A stretch of DNA of 64,000 nucleotides. Origin: Lithodes maja. Its lineage: Eukaryota; Arthropoda; Malacostraca; Decapoda; Lithodidae. Both the position numbers and the translations under genes were made by a program. Location of the stretch: positions 33,965 to 97,964 of the forward strand of contig JBAKBP010007637.1 in assembly GCA_037953745.1 (NCBI GenBank), given 5' to 3'. Shown in pieces: positions 56,290-64,000 of the stretch (positions within the stretch are counted from its first letter, which is position 1; the number at the start of each line of letters is the position of its first letter). The notes beneath the pieces are model-generated. The model was given only the letters and a program-made list of their open reading frames with translations. It searched no databases and was not told where the DNA came from.

Positions 56290-56760
56290 GAGGAAAGTAT
56301 ATGACAATTTTTTTTAAAACTCTTGACAAACAATCTGCTCGCACATTCTGGACACCCTTAATATGTTTGACATCTAAGGCGTACTCCTGCAGCAACAAGC
56401 TCCACCTGGTCAGTCTTTGATTCTTGTTTTGGAACTTGTGCAAAAACTTTAATGGGTGATGGTCAGTATATACAGTAATGGAACCAGGGGCAGATTGAAC
56501 ATAAACACTAAAGTATTGGAGTGACAAAATCAATGCTAACATCTCCTTTTCTATTACAGAGTAATTACGTTGAGCAGAATTTAACTTTTTACTAAAATAG
56601 CAAACAGTCATCCTCCTGGAGTAACACGGCTCCGACCCCAGTATTACTTGCATCAACAGCTAGAGAGAAAGATCTGGTGAAATCAGGGGCACGGATAACA
56701 GGATAGTTAGAAAGAATGTATTTGGTAGCACTGAAAGCCTCCTCACAATCGGAGGATCAC
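56290..56760 (-). pseudogene. RNase H of D
   Basis: Minus strand: SLAVDASNTGVGAVLLQE with the catalytic Asp, a shift near 56620, then CYFSKKLNSAQRNYSVIEKE (catalytic Glu), VYTDHHPLKFL (Asp), NQRLTRWSLLLQEY and NVRADCLSRV (last Asp). All four active-site acidic residues are visible although the frame is broken. It is the last domain before the LTR. Confidence 0.9.
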
Positions 56761-56859
56761 TCAAACTTCACATTCTTTCGGAGAAGATCTGTTAAAGGTG
56801 CTGTTAACCTTGAGAAATATAAAATAAACCTCCTGTAGTATCCAATCATCCCTAAGTAT

Positions 56860-57700
56860 CTTTGGAATTCTTTCTTATTGGTGGGCGTTGGTAAATTTGA
56901 AATTGACTCTACTTTAGCTTGAGGAGGTGCAACCTGACCCTGCCCTACTGTATATCAAAGATATTGGACAGTACTCTTAATGAAAGTGCACTTCTTTAAG
57001 TTCACTACAAGATTTGCTTCAGCAAGGTTAGCAAAAAGCAATCTGATTTGTTGGAGATGTTCTTCCCATGTATAGGAAAAAAGAAGGATATCATCAATGT
57101 ACACGACACACCCAGGTACCCCTTCAGTCACCTGATTCATTAGGCGCTGAAAGGTAGCTGGAGCGTTTTTCAGGCCATAAGGCATTACTTCACAGCAGAA
57201 GGCTTGATTATTTACCACAAAACATGAAATCTCCCTTGCTCGGGGTGTAAGAGGTACCTGCCAATATCCTTTCATAAGGTAAATTTTACTTATGTAACTG
57301 GCTGTGCTAATCTGGTGAATACAATCATCAATCCGTGGCAGTGGATAAGTATAATTTTTTGTTACGGCATTGACTTGTCTGTAGTCCATACAAAATCTAT
57401 GACTCCCATCTGCCTTAGGCACAAGTGTGACCGGACTACTCCACTGGCTTAAGGCTCTAGTAATTATGGCATTGGACAACATGAAATCTAATTCAACTTG
57501 CAGAATACTCCTGCGCTGTAGTGAGACATGGTATGGGGATTATTTGATGGGTGCTGCATCCCCGACATCTATGTCATGCACGGCCAATGAGGTGAGCCCT
57601 GGAGTATCACGGAACACACTGGGAGACTGTGATAAAACATGGATTAGTTTGTTAGCTTTCTCCGAGGGAAGATGTCATAATTTAGTTGGTAATTCCCCCC
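56860..57700 (-). pseudogene. Reverse transcriptase of D
   Basis: The leader has GLTSLAVHDIDVGDAAPIK (around 57630-57540), followed by a stop and the fingers. The long open piece 57482-56955 shows WSSPVTLVPKADGSHRFC, YRQVNAVTK, YPLPRIDDCI, MKGYWQVPLTPRA, MPYGLKNAPATFQRL and the catalytic YIDD (57101-57090). Beyond 56955 similarity continues toward the thumb with breaks. This is a normal Ty3/gypsy-type RT and the only copy here with an intact YxDD. Confidence 0.92.
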
Positions 57701-57705
57701 AGGTC

Positions 57706-57963
57706 TCATGAATTATATTTAAAGTTGGATAGACCACAAGACAAGTCAAAATCGATACCTTCAGGATCTGGGACAGTCTGCTGCGGGATCTGTGGATAAG
57801 GACTACAAACATCACCCACACCAGGATGTCCACAGGTCCTTATTACTGCCACAGCTGGAGGAGAGGAGTCAGGGGACCTATGATAGGGTTTTAACATATT
57901 TATGTGAAATACTTGCTTAGGCTTCCTCCTGTCTGGGGTAGCCACTAAGTAGTCAGTAACACT
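57706..57963 (-). pseudogene. Integrase C-terminal end of D
   Basis: Minus strand: DYLVATPDRRKPKQVFHIN and MLKPYHRSP, the end of the integrase C-terminal domain as in B (TPDRRKRNQLCHVN), then a Pro-rich linker to a stop at 57706. It lies immediately upstream of the RT leader. The integrase core is beyond the A2 insertion. Confidence 0.85.
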
Positions 57964-59819
57964 TGTGACGCATGTCGAGTATGAGCATGCTGTACAGAAC
58001 GCCCAGTCAGGCCCCACTCTCGCTAGGATCGTCAGGGCAGGAACTTTGGCTGTAGTCTGTGTAGAGTTTCCTAACTCAGTTTATGTGAACCGTTGTACTA
58101 TAAGTATTATCATTATGTATTTTGTTTTCTTCTAAGTCAACGAGTTCTATTTTATATCATTAGATATAAGTATTGTGTGTGGGACTTATATGTAATGATG
58201 AGAGGAGAGAGAGAGAGATATTACGTAACGGGGATCAGTGAGTGCGCCACGCGGGCCGGTAGGCCTAATTCCCTCCTCCCTCCTCCCTTCCTCCCTTTCA
58301 GCGCGTGGGAAGTTCTTTGTCGATCCCAGATTGAGAGAGAATATGACGTCATGATTGCCAATGGGCGGTCCTTAGTAGTTGGCGTTATGCTCACTAAAGG
58401 GCCGAGTATAAAAAGGGAGGTCCCGCCGCATTTTCCTCAGAACTCATCAGGCAAAGCGACTTCTCATATCCCTTGCAACTATCCATATTCTTCCGACTGA
58501 TGTGAACTTTCTCTACTCTCTGAACAGCCTATCTTCTTCTCTTCTCGTCCCTGTTTAACCTCCATGACCCCTTTGGTGCAGATTTAGTCAGCCAAAGTAT
58601 TATCGCTTGAGTTCTCACGAGATAAGTGCCTGTTAGATAGCCTATTTTTGGAAGGGTTAACTAGAATAGGATTGATTGATGTTTGTTGCACTCGTATATG
58701 CATTTCCCGGTGTGCGATTATTCATGTTCCTGTTTTCTGCTGGTTTAGGCAATGCTAGACTGGGATAGGGTTTCTGAGTTGTGATTTCCTATGAGTACTA
58801 GGTTGCGGTTGAACCAGTACAATTGCAACGGAGACGTGGAACGCCTAGGTGGTCTTTCTGACTGTGTACCGTGGGAGTTTAGCACTGTGTTGCGAGTGAG
58901 GGCTTTTGCCTGTGCCACCCAACACTGTGCTATCTCATTTGCTTGACTTTGAGAGGATCGCCAGGAGAGAACCAGATACTAGTGATCTGGATCTCTCAAG
59001 AGAGCATCCCGTCAATTACCGTAATTTGGCCGCACAGTCTTAAGGACCTCGCTAGGCTACGAGCCGCTTGCTCAGCCATTGTCTCTTAACCTTAGATATC
59101 CCAGCTAGACTTTGCTCGACCAGCAGATACAGTATAGTATTGAAGCTTCTCCTTATGTATATTATTGTTTAAGCACTATTGATTTCATGTGTGGCACGCT
59201 TAGCTACTTCAGAGATTAGTGGCCCACGAGCACAATCTTAGTAGGCTATTGCCAGTGCATTGTCGGAGTACTTCTTCTTAATGTTTGCCATATCCTATTG
59301 CTTATTCTTATAATTCTTCTTATGTCAATTTAAAGCCTTTAAGTACCAGTGAGTTATTCATTAAATTGCTGTTCAAAATCCGATACTTACTTCTTATGAG
59401 TATTCGAGAAGCATCTAACTTATCAGAAGATTCCTTGCTTGATGCTCGAGGACTATTGTTTAACGTAACGTAATAGTGTCGATCCGAAGTAGAGGGTGGA
59501 GGACTTCTTAAGTTCTTAGTTCAAGGGTGGATTACTTCGGCTTCGGCCAACACTATTCTTTAGTGTTGTAGTACTTTCTTCTTTGTTTGATTGTTGACCA
59601 GACTAGATAACTCCCGTCTTGCTATTAGTCTGTTGTGTGAAACGCTAGTACCGAGTTCTTGTATACCCCGTTATAGCAGATAGAACTCTGGAGGGTAGTG
59701 GCGTTTTTTGTTCGGCTGGCAGTACTCTGGGGTTGGGATCGTGTGTTTCCGTTGTGGCAGCGAGCCATATTCGAGTCCTGTGTAAGAGCCCTAGTGTACC
59801 CGAGTGCCCGGTCGTAACA
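57964..59819 (+). repeat. 5' LTR of A2 (about 1.86 kb)
   Basis: TGTGACG...CGTAACA. Promoter: CRE palindrome TGACGTCA (58344-58351), TATAAAAA from 58407, TCAGA initiator-like at 58437, 32 bases apart. Also ATTACGTAAC near 58219. Confidence 0.93.
58344..58441 (+). promoter_or_regulatory. LTR promoter of family A
   Basis: CRE (58344-58351), TATA (58407-58413) and CCTCAGAAC with its A at 58439. Order and spacing match A1 and, in layout, family B. Confidence 0.65.
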
Positions 59820-60066
59820 AATGGCGACCTTGCTTAGGATTTTGTGAACAGTATAATTTTTTGCAGAGTTGTACAACATTTGTTTGTTCGTACTTTAGCG
59901 TACATATTGAAGAATATTTTTTTTTGTAAGGCAATTAGGAGAGCATTTAAGAGACTCCAGTTAATTTAGTAATTAGTGCTTGCATAAGGGAGTTTAACAC
60001 TTTTGTCTCGAGAATTTTTTGGTGAACTTCAGTATCTCGTGCCCTAGTACTGACGAGGAGCGAGAG

Positions 60067-63000
60067 ATGCTATTTGAGGAGGTGCCGTTAGTAACTAGTG
60101 AGGAGGATGCTAGACTTTTTGTGAGTAAGCAGTACCACGTGACGGAGGAGAGGCTGACTGGGGTGAATGTTTATGGCTTGCACCTGATAGCCAAGGTTTT
60201 GGGTCTATCCAATGTAGGAGGGATGTCCAAGGGGGAGCTGATTTCCTGGGTGTTGCGTGGGCGACATGGGGTTTCGGAGGAGAGGGCGTTTGGGGGGGTT
60301 CCTCCCCAGATCCCCTCTCACTCGACTCCCACAGTGCCGTCCACTCAGTTGCCGGAGGTTAGCACTCTCCCACAGAGGGATGAGCATTGGAAGATTGGAG
60401 TGCCCTCGGGCGGTGCGTATGGTGGTTCCCCAGTTCTTGCCCCCCCTCCTTCAGTAGTGGCAGCTCCCTCTTCTGGCCTGTCTCCTGAGATGATATTTAA
60501 ACTCGAGCTTGCTAAAATGGAGAATGAGGCTAGGAAGCAGGAGATGGAGGCTGAGACCAGGAGGCGGGAGGATGAGACTAGGAAGCAGGAGAATGAGACT
60601 AGGAAGCAGGAGAATGAGACTAGGAGGCATGAGATTGAGGTCAGGAGGCACGAGGCTGAGCTTAGATACGACTCCGAGAAATATTGTGCTCAGATAGACT
60701 TAGATAAGACTCGTGCAGAGTCGACAGGGATTCGGATGGGCCGGGAGGGCCAAGTAAGAGAACAGTCCTTGTCTCACTTAGTCAAATTGGTGCCGGCATT
60801 TAGTGAAACTGAAGTCACAGAATTTTTTAATCGTTTTGAGAAGAAGTGTAGGGAGCATAATTGGCCTGAAGAGAAGTGGGCAGCTCTAGTCTCCTCCAGA
60901 CTTACGGGTAAGGGTCTGAAGGCTTATGCACTGCCTTTAGAGTCTTGCATTGACTACCCAGTATTGAAGAGAGCTGTCCTACGGGCATACGAGTTGCAAC
61001 CAGAAACATATCGATTGAAGTTTCGGGGTGTTACGAAGACTAGGGAGGCGACCTTTCTTGAGCATGCCCGGGACTTAAAAGATGCACTTACAAACTGGAC
61101 ACGTTCTGAGAAAGCTGAGACGGCCGAACAGTTGACTGAGCTGTTTCTGCTCGAGCAGTTTTATAAGTGTACTGGTGCAGATATGACTTTAACTATTAAA
61201 GAAAAGAACCCAAAAACTCTACAGGAGGCAGCTGAGATGGCTGACCTCCGGCTATCGCTAATTCGTGGGTGCGGGTCTGCCCAGCGTAGTGAGGCAGGTA
61301 ACAAGGGGCGTGACGCCCCACCCCCCCGAGTTAGTGATATACATTATGCAAACAAGTACAAGAGCTATGATACCAAGACTGACCACAAGACTAGCACCGT
61401 CCCATTTAAGAAGGGGCCGGGCCCTTCCCAGTACCAAGGGAAGCCCAGAGGGGAGTTGGAGTGTTATCATTGTCATGAAAAGGGGCACTTTGCAAGAGTC
61501 TGTCCTAGCAAACCACCTACAGCAGCTGTGTCTTTGGCCTGCAACATTGGTGTGTCTCCGAAGTCTTCTGAGTTTGCCCGGGGCAGTTCGTCAGAGGCTG
61601 AGGCACAGCCAATGCAGAAGCACCTGGGAGGCTCGAACCCTGCTCAGGATGTTTTTTGCGACCATAGAGGACGGGGTTGCGTGATGTGGGCGGGGCGCAA
61701 GCATGGAGTAGAGGTCTTGCGTGATACAGGTGCTTCCCAGACTTTGATGAAAAACTTGACTGGCTACCCTATAAATGCGGCTCGGGTGGTGGTGGTGCAG
61801 GGTATTAATGCAACTCGGTCATACCCGCTGGTGCGGTTGGAGTTGGAGGTGGATGGTGTGACACGTGAATTGGATGTCGGGATTGTGGAGAAACTGCCAG
61901 TGGAGGGCGTCGACCTTCTTCTCGGCAACGACTTTGCAATGCCCGCTTCTGATGTTCTACCCTTAGTCGTTGCCGAGAGGCCGGCCGACGTGAGTGGGGA
62001 AGAGCAAGAGTGGGTCGAGCAGTGCCAGACACAACCCATGGCGTGTGTTGTCACCCGAGCTCGGGCAGAGAAAGTGTCACAGCCTAGTCCTCCGTCTTCA
62101 GACCAGCAGAGGAACGATCAACAGGAGGAGGCTAAAGCTGGAGTTGGTTTTAAGAGTTTTGACTCGGCGGCTCTCCTGGGTGATTCAGTATTGGCACCTA
62201 TGTTAGAGTCTGGAGAGGCCCCAGGACCTGTCACAGCTAGTGAGGAGGTAGGGCCGGAAGAGACTCCGGGGCAGCAACGTTGCACACGGAGAGAAAAAAG
62301 GGTTGCTCAGTTTGATATTGGGGAAGGACTTGGGTTGCTTCGGAAGCATCTAGACAGGTTGGTTCCCTCAGATATTTGTAAACTGCAGTTGGAGGATCCG
62401 GAAGTTCAGAAGTGTGGTAATGGTGCTGTCGAGATTAAACACGAGGACGGGGAAGCATGTCATGTGAACCTGTTGGAGGAGTTTGTGAGGCAACCACCTG
62501 AGCAGCCTACTGTCCCTGCGTTGGTCTGCCGCGGCCAAGGTGGAGAAGGAGAGGGGGGCAGTAGGGCACAGGTGGAGGAGAGTAGGGATTGTTATGTCTC
62601 GGCGGAGCCGTGGGCGGGGGACACGAGTCTGGTGGCTGTGGAAGCGCTAGAGCACCTGCCTGAGCAGCAGTGTGCAGCACTCCAGCACCAGCTCGGTTCA
62701 TACCCCACTGGTCGTGCCGAGCCCCTGAGTCTCACAACTCGGGCGGTGCAAGATGTTCCACGGGCAGGTCACGTGACTGTTGAAAGACCGTTAGCCTCGT
62801 TGTTTCGGTGGTTTAAGGTGGGCGACGAGGCTTTGGCATGGTTGCCAGGTCAGGGTCGACCCATGGCTGCCAAGGGTGGTGGTCAAAAGGAGGACATTGA
62901 GCAGATTGGTAAGGTCGGCTGTGGTATCGCAGTGCCCGGTCGTCGCATAGCCTCCCAATGCTGCTCTAGTCTAATGCAACAGCCCTACCATAGACCGACT

Positions 63001-63855
63001 GTATCTGGCCATGTCGCTGAAAGCGGTGATGCTGCGCAGGCAGATGTTGTCACAAGGAATGCGGGGGTGCGCATGTACGGTATCGGCGGGGAAGCCTTAG
63101 CAATAATGAACTGTGGGAGTGACTGCACAGGTGGTACTGATTGTCCCTCTCATGACCTGGCTGTTCTAGGGACGAAGGTGGAGAAGGAGGGAGACTACAG
63201 GTTAGAAGCTGCGGTCTCGGCTGGGTTGTGGGAGGGCACTAGGCATGTTGTTCGTGGAGACAGTGCAAGGCAGTTGTTTACTAGGCTATGGCAGTACTTT
63301 CGCATGTTTGTTGCTTCTCCAGGCTTGATGTACGGGGTAGAATCCGACATGCAGGCTGGAGATCGTGCAAGGCTCAGTTTAATTCCCTACCGTATAAATC
63401 CTGCTCGACAGCCTATGGTGCAAGCAGAGCTGGATTACGTGTGGACGAAGGATCTGAGGGATAAGGAATGTCGTGAGTGGTCGTTGCTTGTAACTTTGTC
63501 CGAGCGTGCTAAAGAGGTATGTGGTTTTGTTGTGGACGGGAGTGCCTACCAGTGCAATGTTGTGCCTGACGGACTTAAGAATGCACCAGCAACGTGTCAG
63601 AGCCTGATGAATGAAAGTGAAAAGGACAATGATGCGCTGGGGCATTTCGAGATCTATGTTCCAGCCTATGGTCCGGTCGGTGTAGTTTACCCAGATCATT
63701 ACCCTCTCGAGATCTTGGACCAGTTTCACAATCGGAATATGAGGCTGACCAGGTGGTCACTAAGGTTATTGGTATATAACCTGGACATAAGCCATATTGC
63801 CGGTTGTGACAACGAGGTTGCATGTGGTCGTTCAGGGGTATATGATCCTGGGTAG
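60067..63855 (+). CDS. Gag-protease-scrambled pol frame of A2 (about 1260 codons, no stop)
   Basis: The frame opens upstream, but the ATG used in A1 reads ATC here (60034-60036), so the first in-frame ATG is 60067. Domains: N-terminal Gag; coiled coil of 7-residue repeats (60526-60665); Gag core; SCAN-like module (about 60960-61270, RAYELQPETYRLKF, LLEQFY); CCHC knuckle (61462-61503); protease (DTGAS 61723-61737, LLLGNDF near 61915); linker RKHLDRLVPSDICKLQLED; IN C-terminal tail (GEACHVNLLEEFVRQPP); RT-leader-like (ALEHLPEQQCAALQHQL); second IN C-terminal-like part (FKVGDEALAWLPGQGRP, MQQPYHRPT); second RT leader (PYRINPARQPMVQAELDY); an RT fragment (VPDGLKNAPATC) without YxDD; and the RNase H end (NMRLTRWSLRLLVYNLDI). 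Integrase core and RT palm are gone, so it cannot replicate by itself. Confidence 0.85.
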   Translation: MLFEEVPLVTSEEDARLFVSKQYHVTEERLTGVNVYGLHLIAKVLGLSNVGGMSKGELISWVLRGRHGVSEERAFGGVPPQIPSHSTPTVPSTQLPEVSTLPQRDEHWKIGVPSGGAYGGSPVLAPPPSVVAAPSSGLSPEMIFKLELAKMENEARKQEMEAETRRREDETRKQENETRKQENETRRHEIEVRRHEAELRYDSEKYCAQIDLDKTRAESTGIRMGREGQVREQSLSHLVKLVPAFSETEVTEFFNRFEKKCREHNWPEEKWAALVSSRLTGKGLKAYALPLESCIDYPVLKRAVLRAYELQPETYRLKFRGVTKTREATFLEHARDLKDALTNWTRSEKAETAEQLTELFLLEQFYKCTGADMTLTIKEKNPKTLQEAAEMADLRLSLIRGCGSAQRSEAGNKGRDAPPPRVSDIHYANKYKSYDTKTDHKTSTVPFKKGPGPSQYQGKPRGELECYHCHEKGHFARVCPSKPPTAAVSLACNIGVSPKSSEFARGSSSEAEAQPMQKHLGGSNPAQDVFCDHRGRGCVMWAGRKHGVEVLRDTGASQTLMKNLTGYPINAARVVVVQGINATRSYPLVRLELEVDGVTRELDVGIVEKLPVEGVDLLLGNDFAMPASDVLPLVVAERPADVSGEEQEWVEQCQTQPMACVVTRARAEKVSQPSPPSSDQQRNDQQEEAKAGVGFKSFDSAALLGDSVLAPMLESGEAPGPVTASEEVGPEETPGQQRCTRREKRVAQFDIGEGLGLLRKHLDRLVPSDICKLQLEDPEVQKCGNGAVEIKHEDGEACHVNLLEEFVRQPPEQPTVPALVCRGQGGEGEGGSRAQVEESRDCYVSAEPWAGDTSLVAVEALEHLPEQQCAALQHQLGSYPTGRAEPLSLTTRAVQDVPRAGHVTVERPLASLFRWFKVGDEALAWLPGQGRPMAAKGGGQKEDIEQIGKVGCGIAVPGRRIASQCCSSLMQQPYHRPTVSGHVAESGDAAQADVVTRNAGVRMYGIGGEALAIMNCGSDCTGGTDCPSHDLAVLGTKVEKEGDYRLEAAVSAGLWEGTRHVVRGDSARQLFTRLWQYFRMFVASPGLMYGVESDMQAGDRARLSLIPYRINPARQPMVQAELDYVWTKDLRDKECREWSLLVTLSERAKEVCGFVVDGSAYQCNVVPDGLKNAPATCQSLMNESEKDNDALGHFEIYVPAYGPVGVVYPDHYPLEILDQFHNRNMRLTRWSLRLLVYNLDISHIAGCDNEVACGRSGVYDPG

Positions 63856-64000
63856 ATTGACACACGGGTAGCCTCCTGCTTTGGTTTGAGTAGTATTTTG
63901 CGCTTGGTGCTTGTTGGCTCGCGGTTGTAGCCCAGCGTATTGGGTCGTAAAGCAGGATTGTTGAGCGTTTGGTATAGAAGAAAATAGGCTGCCCTTATAG
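63856..64000 (+). other. Start of the 3' non-coding region of A2
   Basis: Almost identical to 51618-51755 in B2, although A and B have different LTRs. No gene. Confidence 0.85.

Larger units (their letters stand above)
54801..57963 (-). mobile_element. LTR retrotransposon D, 3' part (Gmr1-like), interrupted by A2
   Basis: On the minus strand: integrase C-terminus, RT leader, RT, RNase H, polypurine tract (GGGGGAGG near 56262-56270) and 3' LTR (56261 down to 54801). The upstream part is cut by the A2 LTR at 57964, and the rest presumably continues beyond the right edge of the window. Multiple stops and shifts make it inactive. It preserves the IN-RT-RNase H order most clearly in this window. 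Confidence 0.9.
57964..64000 (+). mobile_element. LTR retrotransposon A2, cut by the right window edge
   Basis: 5' LTR, primer-site-like AATGGCGACCTTG, leader, a single 1278-codon frame, and the start of the 3' non-coding region; the 3' LTR lies outside. Inserted into element D after ACACT. Same family as A1 at LTR and Gag level, but its pol and 3' end share blocks with C1 and B. Confidence 0.93.

Overview
The window reads as transposon-dense genomic DNA from an arthropod, most likely a decapod crustacean. Reasons: LTR, LINE, SINE and piggyBac-like MITE families typical of decapods, long (TA)n microsatellites, and a minisatellite built on the arthropod telomere word TTAGG. No prokaryotic gene organisation, rRNA, functional tRNA or CRISPR array is visible, and no complete host gene. 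Two short stretches (42048-42152 and 44584-44628, minus) could be first coding exons. Organism and family names come from reading motifs by eye, not from a database search.

Layout. 1-4176: left part of LTR retrotransposon A1 (minus; gag-protease and 5' LTR). 4177-8518: (TA)n arrays, a small TA-flanked MITE, palindromic tRNA-derived SINEs and an old LINE relic. 8519-18382: complete LTR element B1 (TSD CTAT) carrying a LINE (J1) and a different TTAA MITE in each LTR. 18387-19368 and 30547-30680: one CR1-like LINE (minus) split by the complete LTR element C1 at 19373-30542 (TSD CATC), which itself carries LINE J2 and a MITE. 30690-32870: pyrimidine tract, short tandem repeats, and a heat-shock-element-like cluster. 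32870-36540: a three-level nest (CR1-like LINE, RTE-like LINE inside it, TTAA MITE inside that). 36900-40400: second pyrimidine tract and two inverted TTAA MITEs. 40400-46047: mostly unassigned, with two minisatellites and the two possible exons. 46048-53887: complete LTR element B2 (TSD CATT). 54575-54776: another tRNA-derived SINE. 54801-57963: element D (minus), interrupted by A2 at 57964, which runs off the right edge.

Main biological point. The LTR elements are Ty3/gypsy-like by protease, reverse transcriptase (RT) and RNase H (RH) sequence. However, integrase (IN) sequence lies upstream of RT and RH, and RH is the last domain before the 3' LTR. This is the Copia-like order known from Gmr1-type elements. 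Their Gag carries a SCAN-like module followed by a CCHC knuckle, again as expected for Gmr1-type elements, from which the vertebrate SCAN domain is thought to derive. Family B has lost the RT palm, A2 keeps a 3.8-kb open frame built from partly deleted and duplicated pol pieces, and A2 shares near-identical blocks with C1 and B despite unrelated LTRs. The picture is a group of non-autonomous, recombining Gmr1-like elements that presumably use enzymes from an intact relative not seen here. Paired LTRs and target duplications allow relative dating: the TTAA MITEs in B1 landed after B1 did.
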